Part shown: positions 4,847 to 12,844 of the stretch, piece after piece | Layout of the letters: every line of letters starts with the position of its first letter | Position numbering within the stretch: position 1 is the stretch's first letter | Assembly: GCA_002320035.1 (NCBI GenBank) | Contig: DCJL01000035.1 | Span: 1-16,501, forward strand | Reading direction: 5' to 3' | Length of the DNA stretch: 16,501 bases | From: Clostridiales bacterium UBA1701 | GTDB taxonomy: Bacteria; Bacillota; Clostridia; Oscillospirales; Oscillospiraceae | Notes under the pieces: model-generated | Database searches by the model: none | Seen by the model: only the letters and a program-made list of their open reading frames with translations | What the model was told of the DNA's origin: nothing | Translations under genes and position numbers: made by a program

Positions 4847-5239
4847 ATGGCCAAAGCAAAAAACGCAGTGGTCGCAGGTGATTTTAACGGCGTTGCTGTA
4901 AAGCTCGGTTCTGCCGGACTTTATCTCTCCGGGTTCACCGTTGAGGGCTATTCCGTCATGCATGTGGACTTGAATCGCTCGACTGTAGAGCAGTACGAAC
5001 TCATCACCGATGAACGCAGGAAGTCGGCTGCCTCCGGTATCGCGAGAGGTCTTGTCGGTAATGCTCTCCTTGGTCCTGTCGGTATGCTTGCCGGCGCTGT
5101 AAGCGCTAAAGAGAAAGGTATTTATCAGGTCGCCGTTATGTTCAAAGACGATGGTTCCCATGCCGCTTACTGTGGCAAGCGTTCGCTCCTTGAGCTGGAC
5201 GACAAATTGTATAAAAAACTTGTGACTTCCTGTTTCTAA
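4847..5239 (+). CDS. Hypothetical glycine-rich protein, 130 aa, paired with the GIY-YIG gene
   Basis: The ATG has a perfect AGGAGG ribosome site 6 nt upstream. The N-terminal 55 residues look like a small beta domain (VVAGDFNGVAVKLG, YLSGFTVEGYSVMHVDL). Residues about 66-88 are a glycine-zipper-like stretch (ASGIARGLVGNALLGPVGML, then AGAVSAKEKG) that could insert in or pack on a membrane. The rest is a second beta-rich segment (GIYQVAVMFKDDGSHAAYC). It lies 45 bp upstream of the membrane-anchored GIY-YIG gene on the same strand, with its own leader, so the two are probably co-transcribed. I do not recognise a named family. A partner or regulator of the nuclease is a reasonable guess from position only. 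Confidence 0.75.
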   Translation: MAKAKNAVVAGDFNGVAVKLGSAGLYLSGFTVEGYSVMHVDLNRSTVEQYELITDERRKSAASGIARGLVGNALLGPVGMLAGAVSAKEKGIYQVAVMFKDDGSHAAYCGKRSLLELDDKLYKKLVTSCF

Positions 5240-5284
5240 AAGAATCCGCCTTAAAAGAAATATTATAAATAGGGGCTGTGAGGT

Positions 5285-6919
5285 ATGGGAATCTTTATAG
5301 TTTTATCTTTAGTCTTTCTAATTCTGTGGTTACGTGAAAAAAAGAAATCCTCTGCGATGGATTCGCAACTATCTTCGGTTAAGGATGACCTTGATAAAGC
5401 CAACCGCTCCATTGAGGAGCTTTCCAAGTATCAGGCCTGTGTTGACGCTGAAAAGGAAGCCGTAAAAATCCATGCAGACGCTATGGTTGAAGCCTCGAAT
5501 ATTGTTTCAGAGGCTAAAGAGCTCTCATCAAAAACTATAAACCAAGCAAGTGCTATGAAACGTTTGGCTGAGCAAAAATTGCTTGATGCAAAGGACGAAG
5601 CTGCTTCCATCAGGAAAAAAGCCAACCAGACCTTATTAGATGCCCAGCATAATGCAGATCTGAAAATCATTTCCGCAGACAATGATGCAAAAGAGATTCT
5701 GGAAAAAGCTCGCGCTCGTGCCGAAGAAATCGCTGGCGATGCATACACCGCAAGAGAAAACGCTGAGGAATACCGCAAAACAGCTGAGGCAATGAAAAAC
5801 ATAATTGAAGGATATGGAACGCAGTACCTAAAACCTTCATACTCTCTGTTAGATGAGCTTGCAGAGGACTTTTCATTCACCGATGCCGGCCAGAAATTAA
5901 AGGCCGCCCGCGAGACATCCGCCCGCATGGTTCGTCTTGATATGGCTTCAAAATGTGATTATGTTGATGTTAACCGCAAGGCCATCGCTATGGCTTTCGT
6001 TGTTGATGCCTTTAATGGAAAGGTAGACTCTATTTTGTCCAAAACCAGAAAAGACAACTATGGTACTCTGGAGCAGAAAATTAAAGACGCCTATCATGTT
6101 GTTAATAACAACGGCAAAGCCTTCAGGAATGCTGTCATTACGCCTGAATACCTTGAAGCACGCTTGGAAGAGCTTAAATGGGGCTGCACAGTAAGCGAGT
6201 TGAAAGCCCGTGACCAAGAAGAACAGCGCCGTATTCGTGAGCAAATGCGCGAAGAAGAGAAGGCTCGCAGAGAATTCGAGAGGGCTCAGAAAGAGGCGGC
6301 GAAGGAAGAAGAGATGCTCCGCAAGGCTATGGCCAAGGCAGAATCAATGTTGCAGTCTGCAAATGAAGAGAAGCGCGCAGAATATGAGCTCAAACTTCAG
6401 GAGCTGCGTGATAAGCTGACGGCTGCCGAAGAGAAGGGCCAGCGCGCACTTTCTATGGCTCAGCAGACAAAGCGCGGCAATGTGTATGTAATCTCAAACA
6501 TTGGTGCTTTCGGCGAGAATGTCTATAAAGTCGGTATGACTCGCCGTCTTGATCCGATGGATCGCATCAAGGAATTGGGTGATGCCTCTGTTCCCTTCCC
6601 CTTCGATGTACATGCGGTAATAGAAAGCGATGACGCCCCAGCGCTTGAATCCCAGCTGCATCAGGAGCTTTCCCTTGCCCAGATGAATAAAGTCAATCCC
6701 CGAAAGGAATTCTTCCGGGCATCGCTCAGCAGCATAAAAGCTCTTGTTGACCAAAAAGGTTTTCAGGCCAACTGGACCATGAAAGCGGAAGCCGCCGAGT
6801 ATTATGAAACACTCGCAATTGAGAAAAACATCCAGGATGATCCCGAGGCGAAGAAAAGGTGGGAAGCTTTTGCTTCCAATATAGCTTCTGAAGAACTGAC
6901 TTCACAACAAGGCGCTTGA
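5285..6919 (+). CDS. Membrane-anchored coiled-coil, DUF4041 and GIY-YIG (T5orf172-type) nuclease, SNIPE-like, 544 aa
   Basis: Residues 2-16 are one hydrophobic helix (GIFIVLSLVFLILWL) followed by REKKK, a membrane anchor with a cytoplasmic body. Residues about 25-180 are a long Ala/Glu/Lys-rich coiled coil. Residues about 190-305 match what I know as DUF4041 (DAGQKLKAARETSARMVRLD, KDAYHVVNNNGKAFRNAV). A second charged helix covers about 305-393. Residues 398-480 are a GIY-YIG nuclease of the T5orf172/MUG113 type: Y401 in VYVISN, Y414 in VYKVG, R420/R421, a RIKELG helix, E455 in ALESQLHQEL and the closing RKEFFR. All expected catalytic positions are present. This layout matches the recently described SNIPE antiphage nucleases, which sit at the membrane and cut incoming phage DNA. 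That assignment is by architecture and memory. The start ATG has AGGGG about 9 nt upstream. Confidence 0.88.
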   Translation: MGIFIVLSLVFLILWLREKKKSSAMDSQLSSVKDDLDKANRSIEELSKYQACVDAEKEAVKIHADAMVEASNIVSEAKELSSKTINQASAMKRLAEQKLLDAKDEAASIRKKANQTLLDAQHNADLKIISADNDAKEILEKARARAEEIAGDAYTARENAEEYRKTAEAMKNIIEGYGTQYLKPSYSLLDELAEDFSFTDAGQKLKAARETSARMVRLDMASKCDYVDVNRKAIAMAFVVDAFNGKVDSILSKTRKDNYGTLEQKIKDAYHVVNNNGKAFRNAVITPEYLEARLEELKWGCTVSELKARDQEEQRRIREQMREEEKARREFERAQKEAAKEEEMLRKAMAKAESMLQSANEEKRAEYELKLQELRDKLTAAEEKGQRALSMAQQTKRGNVYVISNIGAFGENVYKVGMTRRLDPMDRIKELGDASVPFPFDVHAVIESDDAPALESQLHQELSLAQMNKVNPRKEFFRASLSSIKALVDQKGFQANWTMKAEAAEYYETLAIEKNIQDDPEAKKRWEAFASNIASEELTSQQGA

Positions 6920-6949
6920 TAGCTCTGGATCATATCACTACATAAAAAT

Positions 6950-6980
6950 CCGCCTCCGGAGCTGGAACCTCCGGAGGCGG
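6950..6980. terminator. Strong hairpin after the GIY-YIG gene
   Basis: CCGCCTCCGGAG (6950-6961) and CTCCGGAGGCGG (6969-6980) form a perfect 12-bp GC-rich stem around a 7-nt loop. Rightward transcripts have no U-tract after the stem, whereas leftward transcripts would have one (ATTTTTATG). It lies 30 bp after the nuclease stop, so it probably still ends or stabilises that transcript, but as a classical intrinsic terminator it points left. Confidence 0.6.
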
Positions 6981-7065
6981 GAAACGCAAAACCACAGTAT
7001 TCACAAAGGGACTATTGCGCCTATTTATTGTAACATAAAAGGTGCGATTTGGTAAAGGAGTTTTT

Positions 7066-8691
7066 ATGTCTGCCAAGAATCAGCACGGCGCATACATCCT
7101 CGCCCGCTACAGCACTGACCGTCAGAATCCCGACAGCATTGAGGTACAGGTTGAAAAGTGCTCTCGCTGGTGTTCGGAGCAGGGCTTACCCATCCTGGAT
7201 ATATTTCCCGATATGGCCATATCCGGCATGAAGGATGAGCGGCCGCAGTATAATCGCATGATGGCGCAGCTTGCCGCCGGCGGCGCGGATACGGTTGTGA
7301 TTTACGATCAGAGCCGTATGTTCCGTAAAATGACCGCCTGGTTTGCTTTCAGAAATCAGCTGGAGCGAATGGGAGTCCGCGTTGTCTCCGTCACCCAGCC
7401 CATGATAGGCGGCGACCTTCGAGACCCTACGAACTTTCTGGCCGAGGGCAGCATGGCGCTGTTCAATCAGATCTGGGCACTTCAAACACGTCAGAAGGTC
7501 ATTGAAAAGATGCGCTTCATGGCAAATAACGGTCTGCACACCGGCGGCAAGCCCGCTCTGGGTTATGAAGTCAAGGATGGCCGCCTGGTCATCTGTGAAC
7601 CGGAGGCCGAGATCGTCCGAAGCATTTTTTCCGATTATGCCTCCGGCAAGACTTACCGTGAAATAATCCGCAGTCTGAACGCTGCAGGAAAACGTACAAA
7701 AAACGGCAATAACTTCGGCACCAACAGTCTGCATGATCTTCTTCGCAATGAAAAGTATATCGGCGTACTGAAGTACGGCAAGGTAGAAAAAGACCCCGAC
7801 GGACACCGCAACAGCCACGGTGAACCCTCCGAATCAATGATTCGCATTGAGGACGCGCTCCCGGCTATAATCGACAAAGAGACCTGGAACAAGGTGCAGG
7901 AGAAGATGGCAGTGAATAAACGAAGTCAGTCCGGCAGGCCGCCCGTGGCGCGTGAGTATCCCCTCAAGGGTAAAGTGTTCTGCGGCGAATGCAAAAATGC
8001 TATGGTGGTCACCCGCTCAGCCGGGAAGTATTATTACTACTCCTGCGGCGGCAAGCAGCGCAAGTGTGATTGTGAGAATACCCCCATCCGTGTTGATGAG
8101 CTGGAGCGCCGTGTAGCCGATACCGTGCGGCAGTTCATGGGAGAACCCGGGAATACCGCCGCTCTTCTTTCCATACTGCGCGAGGAGCGTGATAAACTGC
8201 AAGGCAGCGCCGCTTCCATTCTGAGTGACATGATCGTGCGCCGGGATGAGATAAACCGTCAGCTCGACGCGTCTGTGAATGCCGTCCTGTCTGGCATGAA
8301 CAGTCCGGCTCTTACGAAGAAGGTAAATAACCTTGAGGCCGAGAAAGTAAAGCTTGAGCACGACATGCTCCAACTGAAGGCCCGAGTATCCGGTTCCACA
8401 GTCGCCGAAGAAAAGATAACAGAGATTTTGGAGCATTTTGTTAAAAGCAATAATCTCGATGCCCTGATGAGTATCGTAGTCCGTGTCGAAGTTTTCATTG
8501 ATAAGATTACCATCTGGACTCTGCTCGATGCAGATCCAAACGGCCACTTTGATTTTTCCGACAAGGGTTTGATAATATCTCTTGGTAATAGGTCACCGGC
8601 ACCAGATCAGAAACAGGAGATTGATACAAAGTATCGACCTCCTGTTTCGTTTTTTTATGCCCAGAAAGGCTTGGTGCCGCAAGAATTGTGA
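7066..8691 (+). CDS. Large serine recombinase (site-specific integrase/resolvase family), 541 aa
   Basis: The start ATG at 7066 (MSAKNQHGAYILARYSTDRQ) has AAAGGAG about 5 nt upstream; an earlier in-frame GTG at 7042 lacks one. Residues 9-150 are the resolvase catalytic domain, with nucleophile Ser16 in ARYSTDRQ and the YDQSRMFRK arginine motif. Residues about 165-290 are the recombinase DNA-binding domain (GYEVKDGRLVICEPEAEIVR, then TYREIIRSLNAAGKR). C306, C309, C327 and C334/C336 form the zinc-ribbon, followed by the coiled-coil helices (about 390-450) typical of large serine recombinases. The family joins attP and attB with a 5'-phosphoserine intermediate. It is probably the enzyme that moved this element. 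The last ~25 residues are encoded across a terminator-like hairpin (8610-8655), so the normal C-terminus may have been extended. Confidence 0.92.
   Translation: MSAKNQHGAYILARYSTDRQNPDSIEVQVEKCSRWCSEQGLPILDIFPDMAISGMKDERPQYNRMMAQLAAGGADTVVIYDQSRMFRKMTAWFAFRNQLERMGVRVVSVTQPMIGGDLRDPTNFLAEGSMALFNQIWALQTRQKVIEKMRFMANNGLHTGGKPALGYEVKDGRLVICEPEAEIVRSIFSDYASGKTYREIIRSLNAAGKRTKNGNNFGTNSLHDLLRNEKYIGVLKYGKVEKDPDGHRNSHGEPSESMIRIEDALPAIIDKETWNKVQEKMAVNKRSQSGRPPVAREYPLKGKVFCGECKNAMVVTRSAGKYYYYSCGGKQRKCDCENTPIRVDELERRVADTVRQFMGEPGNTAALLSILREERDKLQGSAASILSDMIVRRDEINRQLDASVNAVLSGMNSPALTKKVNNLEAEKVKLEHDMLQLKARVSGSTVAEEKITEILEHFVKSNNLDALMSIVVRVEVFIDKITIWTLLDADPNGHFDFSDKGLIISLGNRSPAPDQKQEIDTKYRPPVSFFYAQKGLVPQEL
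8610..8656 (+). terminator. Strong terminator-like hairpin inside the 3' end of the recombinase frame
   Basis: GAAACAGGAG (8610-8619) pairs with CTCCTGTTTC (8639-8648). An inner TTGATAC-AAA-GTATCGA extends this to an almost continuous 19-bp stem with a 3-nt loop, followed by CG and seven T. It is a textbook intrinsic terminator but lies 43 bp before the stop codon of the recombinase frame. Ribosomes translating the end of the gene would disrupt it. Confidence 0.8.
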
Positions 8692-8721
8692 AACGCGGGC
8701 GATTCATTTGAATAACAGAAA

Positions 8722-8783
8722 ATGCAAGATGTAGTGTGCCATGCCGCTTAAGCGACGCCTCAACACTATATCTTGCGTTTTTC
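8722..8783 (+). terminator. Second terminator after the recombinase
   Basis: GCAAGATGTAGTGT (8724-8737) pairs with ACACTATATCTTGC (8763-8776) with one wobble. The apex carries a perfect CGCTTAAGCG palindrome, and the stem is followed by GTTTTTC. It separates the recombinase from the restriction operon. Confidence 0.8.
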
Positions 8784-8967
8784 TTTCGCTGATTCATGGA
8801 GAATCGTTAAACTATGGTTTTCGCTGATGAAAGGCATGCCGAGCGACAGGAAACCCTTGCGCAGGAAAGATTAAGGGGCTTCCTGCGGATCGAAGTCTGT
8901 AATTGTGTTTTTCTCTTGTTCATGGTATATTTATGTTGAATAAGCATTTGAGGAGAGAGGGATTGCC
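8784..8967 (+). promoter_or_regulatory. Promoter and leader of the type I RM operon
   Basis: TTGTGT (8903-8908), a 17-bp spacer and TATATT (8926-8931) lie 36 bp before the hsdR ATG, whose ribosome site GAGGAG is at about 8951. Upstream, an imperfect inverted repeat at 8847-8885 (CAGGAAACCCTT against AAGGGGCTTCCTG) overlaps no gene and could be an operator or a hairpin. No ORF is supported in this gap. Confidence 0.55.
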
Positions 8968-11718
8968 ATGACCCCGGAAGAAAGAGCCAGACAACTGATC
9001 GATGCCCGTCTTGCGCAATCCGGCTGGGTCGTTCAGGATGTGAAAAAAGTAAATCCTATGGCCTCACTCGGTGTTGCTGTACGGGAATACCCCACCAGCA
9101 CCGGGCCGGTTGATTATGCTCTTTTTGTCGATGGCAAGCCCGTGGGTGTGATCGAAGCGAAGAAGGATGAGCTGGGTGAGAACATCACAGTAGTCGAGGG
9201 GCAGTCCGGGCGCTATGCCAACAGCACCTTCAAATACATAACCACCGAGTATAAGATCCGCTTTGCCTATGAAGCCACCGGGCAGCTTACCCGCTTCACG
9301 GATTATGCTGATATCAAATACCGTTCCCGGCGCGTGTTTTCCTTCCACAGACCGGAAACGCTGCTGGCTCTGATCGCAAAGGACGACACGATCCGCAATA
9401 ACATGAAGCATTTTCCGGCGTTTGATACCGCCGGATTCCGCAAATGCCAGATCACAGCGATCCAGAATCTGGACGCTTCCTTCGCGGACAATCGCCCCAA
9501 GGCGCTGGTGCAGATGGCCACTGGCGCAGGCAAGACCTTTACGGCGATCACAGCGGCATACCGTCTGCTGAAGTTTGGCAAGATGAAGCGCATCCTGTTC
9601 CTTGTGGACACCAAATCGCTGGGCGAACAGGCGGAGCGCGAATTTCTCGCCTATACCCCGAATGATGATAACCGCTCCTTTGCCCAGCTTTACGGTGTTC
9701 GCCGCCTAAACAGCTCCTATATTCCGAATGACATCCAGATCTGCATCAGCACCATTCAGCGCATGTATTCCATCCTGAAGGGCGAGGAGATGGACGAATC
9801 CGCAGAGGAAGAATCCTTCTTCGAGCAGGCCGGAGCCGACACGCAGGCGGCGAAAGAGGTCGTATACAACGATAAATATCCCCCGGAGTTTTTCGACTGC
9901 ATCATCGTCGACGAGTGCCATCGGTCGATCTATAACGTCTGGAATCAGGTGTTAGAGTACTTCGATGCTTTCATCATCGGCCTGACCGCCACGCCGGACA
10001 AGCGCACCTTTGCGTTTTTCAACCAGAATGTGGTCAGCGAGTATTCGCGAGAGCAGGCCATTATTGATGGTGTCAATGTCGGTGAGGACATCTTCCTCAT
10101 TGAGACCGATGTCACGAAAAACGGTGCGATGATCCTCAAGCAGCAGATTGAGTACCGCGACCGCCTGACCCGCGCCAAGCGCTGGAAGCAGATGGACGAG
10201 GATCTCGATTATACCGCTTCTAACATGGACCGAGATGTGGTCAACCCCAGCCAGATCCGCACCGTGATCCGCGCGTTCCGGGATAATCTGTTCACCCAGC
10301 TTTTCCCGCACCGCCGCGAAGTGCCGAAGACACTGATCTTCGCCAAGACCGACAGCCATGCGGATGATATCATTCAGATCGTCCGGGAGGAATTCGGTGA
10401 GGGCAATGAATTCTGCCAGAAGATCACCTGTCAGGCGGACCGCCCGGAGACCGTTCTCAGCGCCTTCCGCAACGACTACTATCCCCGCGTTGCAGTCACC
10501 GTGGACATGATCGCCACGGGGACGGATGTGAAGCCCATTGAGTGCCTGATCTTCATGCGGGACGTCCGCAGCAAAAACTATTTTGAGCAGATGAAGGGGC
10601 GCGGCACCCGCGTACTCGGTAAAGATGATCTGCAGAAAGTCACGCCGTCCGCCACGGAAAACAAGGACCATTTTGTGATCGTGGACGCCGTGGGCGTCAC
10701 CAAATCCAAGAAGACCGAGACCCGCACGCTGGAGCGCAAGCCTTCCGTCAGCATGAAGGAACTGATGCTGAACGTGGCCATGGGCGCAAAAGATGAAGAT
10801 ACCCTCACGTCTCTTGCAAACCGCGTGATCCGGCTGGGCAGCCAAATGACCGACCGGGAGCGCACCGAATTCAGCAGCACTGTCGGCAGCAGCGCCGGGA
10901 ACATTGCCCAGCGTCTGTTGGACGCCTTTGACCCGGATATCGTCTCCGACGCGGCGGGTGTGGATCTGTCCGATGATCATGAGCTGACCGAGAACGAGCA
11001 GCGTCGCATGGATGAGGCGAAGAAAGACCTGATCCGGCAGGCCGTTCAGCCCTTCTTTGATCCCGACGTCCGGGATTACATTGAGAACGTGCGCCGCAGC
11101 CATGAGCAGGTCATCGACTCCGTGAATATCGACACGGTGCTCTTTGCCGGGTACGATACCGATAAGCAGGCCAATGCCGACCGTGTTCTCAAGACCTTCC
11201 GTGAATTTATCGAGGAGAACAAGGATGAAATCCTTGCTCTGCGAATCATCTACGATCAGCAGTACAAGGACCGCCCCATGGCGATCACCCAGCTCAAAGC
11301 ATTGTATGAAAAGCTGAAGGCACAGAATATCACCATCGAGCGCCTGTGGGAGTGCTATGCCATCAAGAAGCCGGAAAAGGTGAAGCGCGGCACCGTGGCC
11401 CAGCTCACGGACCTGATCTCCATCATCCGCTTCGAGATGGGCTATGCCGACAATCTTGCGCCCTTTGCGGACAAGGTGAATTATAACTTCATGCAGTGGA
11501 CGCTGCGCCGGAACGCAGGCGCTGTACACTTTACGGACGAACAGATGGAATGGCTGCGCCTCATCAAGGATCACATCGCCGTCTCCCTCAGCATTGAGCC
11601 GGAGGATCTGGACCTCAGTCCCTTTGATCGCAAGGGTGGTCTGGGCAGGTTTTATGATGTGTTCGGGGATCAGTACGAGGCGATCTTGCAGGAAATGAAC
11701 GTGGAACTGGTGGCATGA
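8968..11718 (+). CDS. hsdR: Type I restriction enzyme R subunit (HsdR), 916 aa
   Basis: HsdR is the ATP-driven translocase and endonuclease of the type I complex; it reels in DNA bound by HsdM/HsdS and cuts at a distance. Residues 46-66 hold the PD-(D/E)xK nuclease (D49 in GPVDYALF, E63-A-K65 in VIEAKK). Residues 184-190 are Walker A (ATGAGKT), 315-318 a DECH box, 340-343 the TATP motif III, and about 540-547 the helicase motif VI (QMKGRGTR). The C-terminal 300 residues are helical and match the EcoEI-type HsdR C-terminal domain by general appearance. All key residues are intact and the length is normal for the family. It is the first gene of the operon, with hsdS starting 1 nt after its stop. 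Confidence 0.96.
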   Translation: MTPEERARQLIDARLAQSGWVVQDVKKVNPMASLGVAVREYPTSTGPVDYALFVDGKPVGVIEAKKDELGENITVVEGQSGRYANSTFKYITTEYKIRFAYEATGQLTRFTDYADIKYRSRRVFSFHRPETLLALIAKDDTIRNNMKHFPAFDTAGFRKCQITAIQNLDASFADNRPKALVQMATGAGKTFTAITAAYRLLKFGKMKRILFLVDTKSLGEQAEREFLAYTPNDDNRSFAQLYGVRRLNSSYIPNDIQICISTIQRMYSILKGEEMDESAEEESFFEQAGADTQAAKEVVYNDKYPPEFFDCIIVDECHRSIYNVWNQVLEYFDAFIIGLTATPDKRTFAFFNQNVVSEYSREQAIIDGVNVGEDIFLIETDVTKNGAMILKQQIEYRDRLTRAKRWKQMDEDLDYTASNMDRDVVNPSQIRTVIRAFRDNLFTQLFPHRREVPKTLIFAKTDSHADDIIQIVREEFGEGNEFCQKITCQADRPETVLSAFRNDYYPRVAVTVDMIATGTDVKPIECLIFMRDVRSKNYFEQMKGRGTRVLGKDDLQKVTPSATENKDHFVIVDAVGVTKSKKTETRTLERKPSVSMKELMLNVAMGAKDEDTLTSLANRVIRLGSQMTDRERTEFSSTVGSSAGNIAQRLLDAFDPDIVSDAAGVDLSDDHELTENEQRRMDEAKKDLIRQAVQPFFDPDVRDYIENVRRSHEQVIDSVNIDTVLFAGYDTDKQANADRVLKTFREFIEENKDEILALRIIYDQQYKDRPMAITQLKALYEKLKAQNITIERLWECYAIKKPEKVKRGTVAQLTDLISIIRFEMGYADNLAPFADKVNYNFMQWTLRRNAGAVHFTDEQMEWLRLIKDHIAVSLSIEPEDLDLSPFDRKGGLGRFYDVFGDQYEAILQEMNVELVA

Positions 11719-11719
11719 T

Positions 11720-12841
11720 ATGGAAATTAAACAGTGGAAAGATGTATTACATATCGTCAGTGGCAAAAACCAGAAAGCAGTCGAAAACCCGAATGGTAAA
11801 TACCCCATTTATGGTAGCGGTGGCTTGATGGGTTATGCCGATGATTATTTGTGTGAAGCCGGAACAACGATTGTTGGGCGCAAAGGGACTATTAATCGCC
11901 CCATTTTTGTACCCGAACCTTTTTGGAATATAGATACTGCTTTCGGTGTTGTTCCCGACAAAGAGCTTGATCCAAAATATCTGTACTATTTTTGTGTTCA
12001 TTTCAACTTTATGCCATTGGACAAATCCACTGGCAGGCCAAGCCTTGCAAAAAGTGACCTGCTAAAGATCGAGATGCCTGTTCCGCCTCTCCCGGAGCAG
12101 GAGCGCATTGTTGCCCGGATTGAGGAACTGTTCTCTCAGCTCGACGCCGGAGTTGAAACGCTGAAAAAGACAAAAGCACAGCTTGCGGTATATCGGCAGG
12201 CTGTTGTAGAAGATGCAATAGCTACCGCAAAGCATCGTGGTGCCACGGTGTTGCCGTTTGGAACATTCGTACTACAGTATCAAAACGGCATATCAAAAAG
12301 ATCTGGTGAAGGAATTCAGACTCCTGTTCTACGACTTGCAGATATAGAAAACCAGCGAATCTCAAACGATGATGGATTACGCCTAATCGGTCTCTCTAAG
12401 ATTGAACGGGATCGGTTCGTCTTAAAAAGAGGAGATTTGCTGATAGTTCGTGTTAACGGAAGTGAAAAAAATGTGGGGAGAGCTATTGTCGTTGATAAAG
12501 ATGACAGTTATGCCGCTTGTGATCACTTTATACGGTGTTTAGTTGATTTTTCTCATATTATTCCAGAATATGCACAGCTATTACTTGATTCTTTTTCAGC
12601 AAGAAAGCATATAAAAGAAAACATGGTATCGAGCGCAGGTCAAAACACCGTTAGCCAGACCACAATGAGCAGTATTATGGTATACGTCCCCGATATCAGT
12701 TTGCAGGAAAAGATTATGGTTTCCGTTAATGAACGTTTTTCCATGTGCGATAGTATTGAGCAAACAGTGGATACCGCTTTGCAGCAGGCCGAAGCCATGC
12801 GGCAGAGTATTTTGAAAGATGCTTTTGAGGGGAGACTGTGA
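11720..12841 (+). CDS. hsdS: Type I RM specificity subunit (HsdS), 373 aa
   Basis: HsdS sets the target sequence for both methylation and restriction. Residues 1-120 are the first target recognition domain (QWKDVLHIVSGKNQ, YPIYGSGGLMGYADDYL, IVGRKGTINRPIFV, TGRPSLAKSDLLKIEMPVPP). Residues 123-168 are the central conserved helical region (PLPEQERIVARIEELFSQLD, then LKKTKAQLAVYRQAVVEDAI). Residues 175-335 are the second recognition domain, and 336-373 the distal conserved helix (TALQQAEAMRQSILKDAFEG). The recognised half-sites cannot be read from sequence. The ATG lies 1 nt after the hsdR stop, so translation is probably coupled. The second recognition domain (about 12240-12740) is visibly more AT-rich than hsdR, consistent with domain exchange. 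No second or partial hsdS copy and no flanking inverted repeats were seen. Confidence 0.94.
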   Translation: MEIKQWKDVLHIVSGKNQKAVENPNGKYPIYGSGGLMGYADDYLCEAGTTIVGRKGTINRPIFVPEPFWNIDTAFGVVPDKELDPKYLYYFCVHFNFMPLDKSTGRPSLAKSDLLKIEMPVPPLPEQERIVARIEELFSQLDAGVETLKKTKAQLAVYRQAVVEDAIATAKHRGATVLPFGTFVLQYQNGISKRSGEGIQTPVLRLADIENQRISNDDGLRLIGLSKIERDRFVLKRGDLLIVRVNGSEKNVGRAIVVDKDDSYAACDHFIRCLVDFSHIIPEYAQLLLDSFSARKHIKENMVSSAGQNTVSQTTMSSIMVYVPDISLQEKIMVSVNERFSMCDSIEQTVDTALQQAEAMRQSILKDAFEGRL

Positions 12842-12844
12842 TAA

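Noticed and set aside
9952..11808. 618-codon minus-strand frame opposite hsdR
   Set aside because: It is antisense to an intact hsdR with all motifs; open only because of GC-biased third positions. No family motif is seen.
11720..12841. Phase-variable hsdS inversion system driven by the nearby serine recombinase
   Set aside because: Only one full hsdS is present, with no partial copy and no inverted repeats around its recognition domains. The recombinase is of the large integrase type, not a small invertase.
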